Origin: Bacillota bacterium
GTDB taxonomy: Bacteria > Bacillota > Clostridia > Acetivibrionales > DTU013
Length of the DNA stretch: 64,000 nt
Direction: 5' to 3'
NCBI GenBank assembly: GCA_023433505.1
Contig: JAEZCO010000031.1
Location: 132,967 to 196,966 of the forward strand
The translations under genes and the position numbers were made by a program. Positions within the stretch are counted from its first letter, which is position 1, and the number at the start of each line of letters is the position of its first letter. The notes beneath the pieces were generated by a model that worked only from the letters and a program-made list of their open reading frames with translations, was not told where the DNA came from and searched no databases. Below are positions 19,196 to 28,208 of the stretch, one piece after another.

Positions 19196-20392
19196 CTAAG
19201 CGCGAATATTATGCATCTCATAAAAAATTGCAGTTACTTTTGCACCGCCATGCTGCTCATTTTCAATAAAAAGGGTTCCTCCATGTTTCTCACATAATAT
19301 TTTGCAAATATAAAGTCCTAATCCAAAATGGTGCTTATCGGTATTGCGCTGGTTTCTGTAGTATGGCATGACAGCCTGCGTCAGTTCCTCTTCTGTAAAT
19401 CCGCTTCCGTCGTCAGCAACTACAATACAAAGTTTCCCCTCCAAATATTGATATCGCACCGAAATCACATGTCTTGCATATCGTACGGCGTTTGCGATCA
19501 GATTTTCATAAACGCGTAGGACAACCGAGATATCCAGGCATAGTATCATTTTTTCTATTTCGTTTCTAAAATTGAGCTTAATTTGGGTATCCGAGACTAA
19601 CATTTCAGCAGTTGTTTTAAGTTGTCCAAGGAAAGCACCGGCCTCCATGGCTTGAGGTGCAACGGCAACATCCTCCAGCCTTTGGGCCTCGCTCATCATG
19701 CAAACATAGTTTTCCAGCCGCGCGATGTGCTCAGTCATGGTGGATACAGTGGACATAAGCTTATCTTCGCTTATTTTGCCCTGAGGAAGATAGTTTTTTA
19801 AAAAATCAGCATAACCGCGAAGCACCGTCAGCGGTGTGCGGAGATCGTGGGAAAAGGCTGCGTTTAACCTTTTTCGCTCCTCCACGGTCCGCCACATTGT
19901 CCGGTTGTTTTCTTCCAGTTCCTTGCGCATAATTTCAAACGATGCGCAGAGCTGCCCCATTTCATCCTTGCTGTCATACGAAAGATGAAAATCCAGATCG
20001 TTCGACGCTATTTTTTCTGACGCTCCACCCAGCAGTTCAATCGGTCTTTTCAGCTTACTGCGGTAAAAAAGTAAGGAAGAAAAAACAATACAAAGCCCAA
20101 AAAAGAGCGGAATTGACCACGTTTCGACATATCCGCAGATTTTGATAATGGTACTGTCTTTAGCGGTATAGACAGCAGGAGGTGCGACACCAACAACCTT
20201 ACCTTTCCCGTTCGTAAACGTAAACTGATTTTCTGAAGTAGCGTAAGAAAGATTAATCCGATTCTCGATATTACTCGCTATGTTAATACAGCCAGAGCTA
20301 AGCGCTACAGCCAGCAGCAGAAACATAAGCATATACAGCATAAAGGATTTTTTTAGTGACAGATTTTGAATCGTTTGTCTTATCCTACCCAT
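19196..20392 (-). CDS. Two-component sensor histidine kinase
   Basis: A 398-residue kinase with a TM segment at residues 17-35, a short extracellular loop, a second TM at 94-110, HAMP, the HisKA motif FSHDLRTPLTVLRGY (phospho-His 182) and HATPase motifs NLIANAVRYA, DDGSGF and GLGLYICK. It overlaps the response-regulator gene by 13 bases. The short sensor loop and the downstream FtsX transporter suggest the transporter may help sense the stimulus. Confidence 0.92.
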   Translation of the reverse strand: MGRIRQTIQNLSLKKSFMLYMLMFLLLAVALSSGCINIASNIENRINLSYATSENQFTFTNGKGKVVGVAPPAVYTAKDSTIIKICGYVETWSIPLFFGLCIVFSSLLFYRSKLKRPIELLGGASEKIASNDLDFHLSYDSKDEMGQLCASFEIMRKELEENNRTMWRTVEERKRLNAAFSHDLRTPLTVLRGYADFLKNYLPQGKISEDKLMSTVSTMTEHIARLENYVCMMSEAQRLEDVAVAPQAMEAGAFLGQLKTTAEMLVSDTQIKLNFRNEIEKMILCLDISVVLRVYENLIANAVRYARHVISVRYQYLEGKLCIVVADDGSGFTEEELTQAVMPYYRNQRNTDKHHFGLGLYICKILCEKHGGTLFIENEQHGGAKVTAIFYEMHNIRA

Positions 20393-21054
20393 TTATAACC
20401 CACACCCCAAACCGTTTCAATATATGTTTTCCCATTTGCCGCAGACAGCTTTGCGCGGATTCGCCGGATATGTTCAGCAACGACACTGCTGTCACCGTCA
20501 CTGTCCCAACCCCATACGCGTTCATAGATGCGCTCTTTGTCGAAAACCTGACCTCTATTCATGGAGATGAGTTCAATAATATCAAACTCTTTCTTTGCAA
20601 ATTGAAGCTGCTCATCCTGGTAATAAACCGTTCTCGAAGTATAATCTATTACAAGGTCACCAGTAAATTTCGTTTTTGATTTTGTCTGATGCCTGTTCTC
20701 TCTGCGAAGATGTGCCGAAACCCGCGCGCCAAGCTCGTCAATGCTAAATGGCTTGACAATGTAATCATCTCCTCCGGCATGAAAACCGTTGATTTTATCG
20801 GAATCCTCTACCTTTGCGGTTAGGAACAGAATCGGACAGGAAACAAAGTTTCGGATCTGCTTACACACTTTCAGGCCGTCTATATCAGGCATATTAATAT
20901 CCAGAAGGATAAGGTCAGGCTGCTTTTCCACCTGTTTAAGCGCTTCCGGACCGTTTGAAGCCGCCAGGACTTCGTATCCGTTTATCTCAAAATAATCCCT
21001 TAAAAGGTTTATTATATCGGCCTCATCATCAACCAGAAGTATTTTGCATGGCAT
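20380..21054 (-). CDS. OmpR-family response regulator
   Basis: A 224-residue regulator with a receiver domain (DD near residues 9-10, phospho-Asp 52 in ILLDINMPD, K in YIVKPFS) and a C-terminal OmpR winged helix (RRIRAKLSAANGKTYIETVWG, VGYKWVG). Start ATG at 21054 is chosen over the GTG three codons upstream because GGGGAGG is 6 bases before it. It heads the regulator/kinase/ATPase/permease operon and probably controls that operon. Confidence 0.92.
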   Translation of the reverse strand: MPCKILLVDDEADIINLLRDYFEINGYEVLAASNGPEALKQVEKQPDLILLDINMPDIDGLKVCKQIRNFVSCPILFLTAKVEDSDKINGFHAGGDDYIVKPFSIDELGARVSAHLRRENRHQTKSKTKFTGDLVIDYTSRTVYYQDEQLQFAKKEFDIIELISMNRGQVFDKERIYERVWGWDSDGDSSVVAEHIRRIRAKLSAANGKTYIETVWGVGYKWVG

Positions 21055-21141
21055 AAGACACACCTCCCCATACCTATTTTATCGAACAATTTTCAACTTT
21101 TTATCAACCAATCCATAGGATGATTTTTAACGACGTTAAAA

Positions 21142-21810
21142 TTACAAAAACCAATTTTCATAAATCAAGCCAGTAAACGCCAGAAAGTTGGTGATAATGT
21201 GTGCAACAGTGACTATTTTAATTGACTTTGTTCTATAAGCAATCCATCCCCATAAGACTCCCATGATCAATGCGCCTCCCACCAGTGACGGAAATCCTCC
21301 TTGATACACAATTCCTTTAGCCCAAAATAAGGCTATGTGCCAGACTCCAAAAAATATTGACGGATATACAAAAGCGAAAATAATATGATTGTTAAATACC
21401 TTGTTATAAATTCCCCGCCAAAACAATTCTTCAATAGATCCGTTAATTAGTGCACAACACAATGCAATGCCCAAAACTTCGTAGTCAACCCTTGGTACAA
21501 CATTGACAAATGCAACAAAAAAAATAGCTGCACAGGGCACGAACGCAAGTATATAGAATTTCCACCTCGTTTTAAAAGGCATCTCAGACTTTTGTCTATA
21601 AATTTCCCGTATTCCTCCATACCTTTTTGCAATAAAGAAACCCGTTGGTATACAAAATATAAACCAGTAAATGCAAAATGAAATGAGGTATCCAGTTGTT
21701 TTTCCTATACCATTTGTAATGATTGGCACCAAAAGCATCATGACCGCACATAATAACGGGGCCACTAAAAGTAACCAAATTCCCTGCTTTTCTAATTTTT
21801 TCATTATCAT
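21142..21810 (-). CDS. CPBP-family intramembrane glutamic protease
   Basis: A 222-residue protein with about seven or eight membrane segments and the CPBP (ABI/CAAX-protease-like) motifs EELFWRGIY, FFGVWHIALF and a final HIITNFL. The Glu and His residues form the active site in this family. In bacteria such proteins serve in immunity to bacteriocins or in membrane protein processing. It overlaps the TetR stop by 4 bases and is probably regulated by it. Confidence 0.88.
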   Translation of the reverse strand: MIMKKLEKQGIWLLLVAPLLCAVMMLLVPIITNGIGKTTGYLISFCIYWFIFCIPTGFFIAKRYGGIREIYRQKSEMPFKTRWKFYILAFVPCAAIFFVAFVNVVPRVDYEVLGIALCCALINGSIEELFWRGIYNKVFNNHIIFAFVYPSIFFGVWHIALFWAKGIVYQGGFPSLVGGALIMGVLWGWIAYRTKSIKIVTVAHIITNFLAFTGLIYENWFL

Positions 21811-22394
21811 TCTTCTTTCATTACCAGATTTGCAATAGTTTCAATAAACAACATCATTGTCTCATCAAAATACTTTTCACCAATTTCATTTTCATGAAGA
21901 TGCATAAAAAATAGTGCTTTCAATGCTGCTGAAATAAAACCATGATCATACTCAACATTAAAATATTTAAGCATCTCTGAAAATTCATTTTCATCATTTA
22001 TAACATGCTTTTTAACAGTTTCCTCCGGTAACTTCCGGACAAGAAACTCGTAATCTCCATTTTGCAAATTAAAGATCCAAGGACTTTTTTTCAATTCTAA
22101 AAACATTTCCCTTATACTATTTATAAACTTCTGCTTCCTAGAATCTTTGGATGTTTTTAATAAACCAAGCATAACCGTCCTTGTCCGTTTATCCGTACGC
22201 TCAAGAACATCTAAAAAAAGCAATTCTTTTGTCTGATAAAATAGATAGAAAGCACCTTTGGAGATATCAGCCATTTTTGCGAGCTCATCTACCGTGGTTT
22301 TTTTTATCCCGTATTTACTCCAACATATTTCTGCTGCATTAATGAGTTTGTCTTTTATGATTTTTTTCTCACTCTCACTAAATCCTTTTGCCAA
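21807..22394 (-). CDS. TetR-family regulator
   Basis: A 195-residue regulator with an N-terminal HTH (TTVDELAKMADISKGAFYLF) and a helical ligand domain. Start is a TTG at 22394 with AGGTG five bases upstream. A perfect 10-bp inverted repeat sits just upstream and is the likely autoregulatory operator. It is coupled to the CPBP protease gene, so it probably represses both. Confidence 0.88.
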   Translation of the reverse strand: MAKGFSESEKKIIKDKLINAAEICWSKYGIKKTTVDELAKMADISKGAFYLFYQTKELLFLDVLERTDKRTRTVMLGLLKTSKDSRKQKFINSIREMFLELKKSPWIFNLQNGDYEFLVRKLPEETVKKHVINDENEFSEMLKYFNVEYDHGFISAALKALFFMHLHENEIGEKYFDETMMLFIETIANLVMKEE

Positions 22395-22410
22395 AATAAC
22401 ACCTCATTCC

Positions 22411-22442
22411 TATATGACCAAATTTACTTATATGGTCATATA
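22411..22442. promoter_or_regulatory. Probable TetR operator
   Basis: TATATGACCA (22411-22420) and TGGTCATATA (22433-22442) form a perfect 10-bp inverted repeat with a 12-base AT spacer, 16 bases upstream of the TetR start and overlapping a weak TTGTTA-17-TATGAC promoter on the minus strand. Confidence 0.65.
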
Positions 22443-22799
22443 TACTTTACTCTATTTTAACAAAAAAAGCAATAATCTAGTTTTATAAATTCCAACCTTA
22501 TTATCTTTTTCTCCAAGTTTTGCGCAAAAACTTAGTGGCTACAATGGATGATCCGCATGTTTTCATACACTTTTTATAAGGGTATCCCAGCTTTTTTGTT
22601 AGATAATTCACAAAAGTCTTCGCTTATTTACAGCAAATCATAACCCAGTTACGCTTGCACTCAAAGCTCTGGTTCTTTAAAATCGCTGCGGTATTACTTA
22701 AAATTCACTATATCATCTATGTTTTTACCTAAAAAAACGGCCTCAGACAGATGGCATCTATAGCTTTGAGGAATTTGACGATACATGTAGCACATAAAC
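22443..22799. other. Intergenic region with no gene
   Basis: AT-rich stretch between the TetR gene and the PHP fragment. No coding signal on either strand. Only the terminator-like hairpin at 22731-22771 is recognisable. Confidence 0.5.
22731..22771 (-). terminator. Terminator-like hairpin after the PHP fragment
   Basis: On the minus strand CCTCA and TGAGG pair around an inner AGAT/ATCT stem and are followed by CCG and seven T (22737-22731). Stem is imperfect. Confidence 0.5.
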
Positions 22800-23447
22800 T
22801 TATGTTACTATCATCGCTTGAAGTTCTTTAATGTTTGCACCAACATCACTTTGTTTATGTGCGTCAGAAGCAGCCATCATTACTACTTTACTTTCTTTGA
22901 AAATTCGCAGAAGCTCTGGATTTAACCCAAGTTCTAATTCCTGGCTGTAATTCAAGCGCAAGCCGCCGCTATTTTCCGCATACATGTTATTACTATTGAG
23001 AGCATATGCCAATTCATAATAAGTGTCTGTTAAATCGCAAGAAGGCTGATAACCAAAGCATTTGATACTATCAGGATGGGCAAGTCCGCTGAAAAGCCCA
23101 CTGTCGCATAGATCTCGCATAATACTGTAATACCTTTTATATACGGTATCGACGTTTACTTTCTCCCAAATTTCCTTTTGCTTTGGGTGATCAAAGCCCC
23201 AGCCATCAATCCAATGCACTGAACCGGTGAAAAAATCAAAGTCATATTGTTTAAGGCAGTCAGAAAGTTGGCCGGCTGTTTCGGGAACATAGCATACCTC
23301 TAAGCCGAATTTTACCTTGACCGGATAATTTCTTCCTTTTACGCTTTCGATAAAGCATAGATAGCTTTCGATAGAACTGTTCATTTTTTCCGTAATCCAG
23401 TTGCGCTGAAAGTCGTTAAAATTCTTAATGATCGTATGTTTTTCCGT
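22800..23447 (-). pseudogene. N-terminally truncated PHP-family (HisJ-like) phosphatase
   Basis: C-terminal part of a histidinol-phosphatase-like PHP protein: KFGLEVCYVPE, FDFFTGSVHWIDGWGFDH, SGLAHPDSIKCFG, YAENSGG and MMAASDAHKQSDVG carry metal ligands. The N-terminal HxH motif is absent. The frame is open upstream of the ATG at 23384 to about 23447 without a start (KHTIIKNFNDFQRNW reads as HisJ-like), then hits a stop inside the neighbouring binding-protein sequence. Family members run about 260-280 residues; this has about 194 from its first ATG. The loss of the first third marks a deletion or recombination junction. Confidence 0.75.
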
Positions 23448-23892
23448 TTACAACACCAGCTTTTAAATAATTGCCCAGAGCCTTTAGAACTTCTTTACCG
23501 TCTTTCTCAAGGTAAGAATCCAATGCCATTAATTTCCCCTGTGCAACATAGGATACCAAACCTCCTCCCGGTCCCGTCATCATATCCAGCTTCTCACCGC
23601 TTGATATCATCAAGGTAGTCTGCTGAGTATATGCAGAAAAACTCAATGGTAATGTCTCAAGCTTTACATTCAGTTCCTTCAGGGTGATTTTATTTATTTC
23701 ATCTGTAACCGCCTGCATGTCAGCGAGTACGCCGGTTACGATAAAAGCATATTTCACTGTGTAAGGCGCTTCATTTGCTGTGTTACTCGAACTTGTCCCC
23801 GCCCCCTTGTCAGTAGTTTTTGAGCCACCACAGGCTGTCAAAACCATTGCCGCAGACAAAATGACAACCAATAGCATAGCTAGTTTTTTCAT
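23425..23892 (-). pseudogene. Truncated sugar-binding lipoprotein (LplA-like)
   Basis: First 155 residues of a family-1 extracellular solute-binding protein that is normally about 500-550 residues. Lipoprotein signal and lipobox are intact (MVLTACGGS), followed by a Ser/Thr linker and the beginning of the binding domain (KLDMMTGPGGGLVSYVAQGK). The frame stops at VVNGKTYDH where sequence switches to PHP-family coding in another frame. A TAGAGGAGG site precedes the ATG. It follows the YesN gene as expected for a YesM/YesN-controlled sugar importer; the permease genes that usually follow are gone. Confidence 0.82.
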
Positions 23893-23930
23893 ATGACTCC
23901 TCCTCTAATTTATAAGAATATATTTAAATT

Positions 23931-23993
23931 ATAGCTAAGACATGCTTAGCTCTCTACCCGAATCTCGACCTATTGTTTATGCAAAGTCGACTT
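23931..23993. repeat. 63-bp direct repeat, copy 1 (3' end of yesN-like gene and spacer)
   Basis: Matches 38769-38831 at 62 of 63 positions in the same orientation. It spans the last codons (KSTLHKQ and stop) of the YesN-like gene plus its downstream spacer, which includes a 7-bp hairpin (AGCTAAG/CTTAGCT). Confidence 0.9.
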
Positions 23994-25598
23994 TGAATTG
24001 TGAACATTTGAAAAGGCTTTTCTGTATTCCGCAGGCTTCATGCCGGTATGCTTTTTAAACATTCCGGAGAAATTAGAAATGTTTATATATCCCAATTTTA
24101 CAGCGATTGTACTTACCGGAATATCGGTAGTGGAAAGATATTCCTTTGCAATTTTTATACGCTCTAATAATAAGTACTTGTTTACTGACACTCCTGTTTC
24201 CTTCTTAAATATCCTGTCCAGATAGTCCGGATTTAGAAAAACATTACTTGCAATTTCCTCTCTTGTAAGTTCTTTGTATATATTTATCGATACGTAGTTT
24301 CTTACTTTGTCAATGACTGACTGCGACTTTTCTACTTCCTCTACATACTCAACTGCCTTTTTTAAAACATGCTTAATCCATTCAATTGCATCAACCACCG
24401 ATAGAGATGCCCTCATTTGCATCTCTATGGATTCATTGTCATTTAACAATTGATGCGCCTGTATACCTTTTTGCTCAAGAGCAGTGTACAGCATTTGATT
24501 AAAATCCTGTTGAAACTGATATAGCATAGTTGCATTAAGTCCTGAAGTCATATTCAAATGATTAAGATATTTTTCTGCTTCTGACACAACCTTATCTGCG
24601 GATATCTCTCTATTAATAGCCATCGATACGCTTATACCGGTTTTGTTTATTGAGCCTGAGGGTATTTTCTGCTTTGACAACAAAAAAACCTTATTAATAT
24701 AAGCAACATTATTTTTATCCAGGAGAAGTAATTTATCTACAATTTGAACAAGTTCATGGGCAAAAACATCAGTTCCTATATAGCAAGATAAATCACACTC
24801 CAAATACATACAGCTTTTCGATATAAAATCCTTACACCTTTCTTCCAAACTATCACTGCCGCTATGTGTTGCATTTCCCGGCAAAATAATGCCAATCACG
24901 ATTTCTCTGTGCAGACTAAAAAATATTCCGTTCTCACCTTCTGCGATAAGTATTTCTTCCGCAATGTTTTTCAAACCGAATTCCATAATCTTTTCATCCT
25001 GTAAGCTCTGTTTTTTGTGCCACCTTTGAATTCTTATCAGCACAGGTAAAATTTTAATTTGGTCAGTATATGGAATGTTCCTATGGTCTGCTGTTTTTCT
25101 TATATATTCCTGATCTGAGGGAATGGTATGGTTCAAAATATCTATCCAGAAGCGTTCAATCAGCATAGGCTGACTTTTTATCCAATACTCTCCATATTTA
25201 CTATACTTATTCATTTTATTATCTGCGCTAATTTTGCCAATTGCTTTCATTACAGATTCTTCTAATTCGGGAAAATGAATAGGCTTTAATAAATAATCCA
25301 GGCTGCCCAATCTTATAGCCTCTTTAGCGTAATAAAAGTCTGCATGGCAGGTTAAGAATATGGATTGGGTCTTCGGATAATTCTCCTGTACCCAGGAGAG
25401 CAGTTCAAGGCCATTGCCATGTGGCATCTCTATATCACAAAGCATGATATCTATTGCATTTTTCATGAAAACTTCTGTTGCCTGACGCATGCTAAACGCG
25501 GTATAGACTTCCGAAACGCCGAGTCTGTCCCAGTTTACGTTTGTTTTAATGTCATTGACCACATAATCTTCATCATCCACAATTAAAATATGAATCAT
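23970..25598 (-). CDS. YesN-type AraC response regulator
   Basis: A 542-residue regulator with an N-terminal receiver domain (DDED near residue 10, phospho-Asp 55 in MLCDIEMPHG, K in YLLKPIHF), a long central linker, and a C-terminal AraC double HTH (ISVNKYLLLERIKIAKEYLS, ISNFSGMFKKHTGMKPAEYR). It should activate the sugar-utilisation genes. The start overlaps the YesM stop (ATGA) with GGAGG six bases upstream. Its kinase partner is disrupted by the mobile element, so signalling is probably lost unless another kinase substitutes. Confidence 0.93.
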   Translation of the reverse strand: MIHILIVDDEDYVVNDIKTNVNWDRLGVSEVYTAFSMRQATEVFMKNAIDIMLCDIEMPHGNGLELLSWVQENYPKTQSIFLTCHADFYYAKEAIRLGSLDYLLKPIHFPELEESVMKAIGKISADNKMNKYSKYGEYWIKSQPMLIERFWIDILNHTIPSDQEYIRKTADHRNIPYTDQIKILPVLIRIQRWHKKQSLQDEKIMEFGLKNIAEEILIAEGENGIFFSLHREIVIGIILPGNATHSGSDSLEERCKDFISKSCMYLECDLSCYIGTDVFAHELVQIVDKLLLLDKNNVAYINKVFLLSKQKIPSGSINKTGISVSMAINREISADKVVSEAEKYLNHLNMTSGLNATMLYQFQQDFNQMLYTALEQKGIQAHQLLNDNESIEMQMRASLSVVDAIEWIKHVLKKAVEYVEEVEKSQSVIDKVRNYVSINIYKELTREEIASNVFLNPDYLDRIFKKETGVSVNKYLLLERIKIAKEYLSTTDIPVSTIAVKLGYINISNFSGMFKKHTGMKPAEYRKAFSNVHNSKSTLHKQ

Positions 25599-26947
25599 CT
25601 TGCTCCTCCTACGTTCAGAACATCGTTGTTCATTGGAAAATTTATTTCTATCATAGCACCACCATTAGTGATACCGTTAGAAAAAGAAATTTTTGCTTGT
25701 CCTTTATATAACAACTGCAGTCTTTGCTGTATATTCCATATCCCAATATGCTCCCTGTGCTCATCAATAATGCATTCTCCCTGCCGGAGCTTGTTCAGGA
25801 CTTCCTCTTTAAAACCAATTCCGGTATCCTTAACAGTTAGCTTAATAAAAGGTTTTTGCCCTGATCCTTCCACCAACTCTGTCCGGACGGATAAACGAAC
25901 TGGATAATCACGGTTTACAGCATGTTTAAATGTATTTTCTACAAAAGTATAAATTAAAAAAGTTGGCACAGGTACGTCCTCTAAAAATTCGGGAGTCTCA
26001 ATTTCATAGCTGAAAGAGTTTGGAAAACGTAATTTCTGAATATAAATATAATTTTTCACATTATTAATTTCATCCTTTAAAGAAACAAAATTTATATTGC
26101 TTCTAAACATAAAACGAAAGTATTCAATTAAGTACATTGATAATTCTTGGATAACTTTGTAATTTTGGGTCCGCGCAAGAGTATAAATCGTATTCAATGA
26201 ATTCAAATAAAAATGTGGATTTATTTGAAGCTGTAAATGCTGTAATTCCATCTTCTGCTTACTTATTTTTTCCTCATAAATATAAATTTTTAAATTATTA
26301 ATATGATCGATCATTTTATTAAAAGCCGTATTTATAAATTGAAATTCATCCGATGCCGGATAATTTTCAATACGGAAATCGATATCCCCGTTTTCAATTC
26401 GTTTCATGGCATACAGTAAGCGCCTGAATGGAACAAATATAATTTTTCTGATAATCAATAATGCACCCGGTAAAAGAAAAATAAATAATATAGAGATGAC
26501 GGATATGATCCTTTGTATAAACGGAAGTTTTTCCAGGATTTCATCGTCAGGTATAAGGCCACCAGATTAAAATTACCTTTCGAGGATTTTTCTCCTACAA
26601 TCATATATTTGTTTTTATTCCCTGAAATATAATACTTTTGAAAACCTAAATTTAAATCGATTTGGTTATCTTGTACCAGCTTCTCATTTGTCAATGGATG
26701 TCCGCTTTCAGAAGTAAACAGATACGCTCCATTCGTTCCCAAGTCAATCATATCTAATGGAAGCATTAATGTATTGATATTTCCCAGTGCAGCTATATAA
26801 ATATCACCTATTTTAAGAATGCATACCAGATAATACTTACCATTTATATGCTCAATCCGCCACTTTTTCCCTTGAATTTCAGACGGATCAGTAAATACCT
26901 CTATATCGTTATTAAAAATGTGTGATCTGATAGCTACCCTCTCATAA
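25595..26947 (-). pseudogene. YesM-type sensor kinase, 3' part, cut by the mobile element and frameshifted
   Basis: C-terminal two thirds of a YesM-type kinase. It holds the rest of the extracellular domain (HYERVAIRSHIFNND onward), the second TM, HAMP (FRRLLYAMKRIENGD), the kinase motif INPHFYLNSLNTIYTL and the ATPase motifs FVENTFKHAV and DTGIGF. A one-base loss near 26555 shifts the frame: one frame gives NFNLVALYL, the next gives IPDDEILEKLPFIQRII. The 5' end is the mobile-element junction at 26944-26947. Its N-terminal part lies at 34886-35305. The rejoined gene would encode about 590 residues, normal for YesM. The frameshift could be a sequencing error; the insertion cannot. Confidence 0.9.
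26944..26947. repeat. Left attachment core (ATAA) of the mobile element
   Basis: Four-base direct repeat ATAA (TTAT on the kinase coding strand), also present at 34886-34889. Host kinase sequence lies to the left and element sequence to the right. Confidence 0.75.
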
Positions 26948-27090
26948 TGCGCAGGGCCCATAAGGAAGCAACTCAAAAAGTGAATAAAATTAGATAGTCA
27001 GTCAACAGACGGTAAGTTGTGTAAGGCAAGATACTGCATTCCCAAAAAACATGGTAGCGACATGACGAAGCAAAAGGTGTAAAGCGCCCT

Positions 27091-27117
27091 CACTTCGAGC
27101 CAACTTGGCCCGAAGTG
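27091..27117. repeat. Element palindrome, copy 1
   Basis: 27-bp palindrome around the core GCCAACTTGGCCCG with flanking CACTTCG/CGAAGTG; one arm position differs (A for G). Centre base C. One of five copies, all intergenic and all inside the element. Confidence 0.85.
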
Positions 27118-27180
27118 ACACAGTTCTGGTTGGGTACAATCTTTATTAAGCTGATATTATTTCTATTGACAATACTCTGA

Positions 27181-27234
27181 TGACGTCGAGTTGCAACAAA
27201 GAGGCCAAAACCAGTGACGGTTTTGGCCTCTTTA
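27181..27234 (+). terminator. Terminator with remnant of riboswitch 3' end
   Basis: A perfect 12-bp stem (GAGGCCAAAACC at 27201-27212, GGTTTTGGCCTC at 27219-27230) with a 6-base loop and TTTATG. The preceding TGATGACGTCGAGTTGCAA matches the 3' end of the c-di-GMP riboswitch at 29641-29662, but the aptamer core is missing here. Confidence 0.75.
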
Positions 27235-27451
27235 TGTCATTATAGCTTACATCGGGCCAAGTTGGCCCGATGTTCATCAGAGTTTGAGGTTGGTTCCAAT
27301 AAGGTTTTTTTGTGTTTTGGCCGCAGTTGCCATGCTTCCCATTTAGTGCAAGATTGCCACGTCCCTATTTACACCAATGTGCAGTTAGGTGTTTCCCTAC
27401 CACAGGTAATACTAGCACAGGCTTAATGCTTTACAAATTATGTGTTGTTAC
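27235..27451. other. Intergenic leader of the cargo genes
   Basis: Carries palindrome copy 2 at 27250-27272; otherwise no gene and no further hairpin of note before the tetR promoter at 27452. Confidence 0.5.
27250..27272. repeat. Element palindrome, copy 2
   Basis: 23-bp perfect palindrome with core CGGGCCAAGTTGGCCCG, centre G, flanked by CAT/ATG. Confidence 0.85.
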
Positions 27452-27480
27452 TTGACAATGAGTACCAAAAACCTTATACT
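27452..27480 (+). promoter_or_regulatory. Sigma-A promoter of the tetR/glycosyltransferase cargo
   Basis: TTGACA (27452-27457), 17-base spacer, TATACT (27475-27480). Near consensus. Confidence 0.8.
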
Positions 27481-27495
27481 GAAAACATCAAATAA

Positions 27496-27508
27496 ACAGA
27501 CTGTCTGT
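27496..27508. promoter_or_regulatory. Candidate TetR operator of the cargo operon
   Basis: ACAGACTGTCTGT, a perfect palindrome with central T, lies 16 bases after the -10 element and before the ribosome site, where a bound repressor would block transcription. Confidence 0.65.
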
Positions 27509-27529
27509 ATGTTTTATATGGAGGTAAAT

Positions 27530-28168
27530 ATGAACAGAGAAGAAAAAACAAAAAATGCTAAGGAAAAAATAATTAAGGGCGCATTTTCGCTATTTGCTGA
27601 AAAGGGCTATGAGGCAACCACCACGCAGGATATTATAGATTTTACACAATTATCAAGAGGGGCAATGTATCATCATTTTAAGAACAAACAAGATATATTA
27701 GAATCTGTCACAAAAGAAACCCAACTTCAAGTAAATACTTTTTTTAAAGGGTTAGTTGCAGACGATTCATTAACGTCTAAGGAGAAGATATCCAAAATAA
27801 TTGAGTACAGTGCCAATAATGATATTCAAAGGCAACTAATACACTATAATTGGATTGAAAAAATTCCCTTTGCGTTACTGGATGAAATACGCAATTTGAA
27901 CAATATTATATCCCCTTATATATTCCAAATAATAAAACAAGGCGTGGACAATAAAGAATATCAGTGCCTTTATTCACAGGAGTTAGCAGAAATTCTTGCG
28001 CTGTGTATAGATGTTTGGCTTGACCCTGTGCTATTTAAGAGAAACTATGATGAAGTATGCCGCAGATTAGATTTTCTATTATTTATGTTAGAAAAAATCA
28101 ATGTACCTATCATTGATGCAGATGATTTAAACCGGATTAAAGGCTTATATAAACCATTTTTCGAATGA
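27530..28168 (+). CDS. TetR-family regulator, element cargo
   Basis: A 212-residue regulator with N-terminal HTH (GYEATTTQDIIDFTQLSRGA, MYHHFKNKQDIL) and a helical ligand domain of unknown specificity. Start at 27530 is fixed by GGAGG five bases upstream; the longer frame would extend into the promoter. A good promoter and a 13-bp palindromic operator sit just upstream, so it is probably autoregulated and inducible. The glycosyltransferase follows 40 bases later and is likely its main target. Base composition is distinctly more AT-rich than the element backbone. Confidence 0.9.
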   Translation: MNREEKTKNAKEKIIKGAFSLFAEKGYEATTTQDIIDFTQLSRGAMYHHFKNKQDILESVTKETQLQVNTFFKGLVADDSLTSKEKISKIIEYSANNDIQRQLIHYNWIEKIPFALLDEIRNLNNIISPYIFQIIKQGVDNKEYQCLYSQELAEILALCIDVWLDPVLFKRNYDEVCRRLDFLLFMLEKINVPIIDADDLNRIKGLYKPFFE

Positions 28169-28208
28169 AAATCATATGCGTTATTCACTGGAAAGGAGAT
28201 GTGTCAAT

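Noticed and set aside
27121..27234. Second c-di-GMP riboswitch before tetR
   Set aside because: Only the 3' end and terminator resemble the riboswitch; the GCAAAGCC core and the GCAAACC strand are absent.
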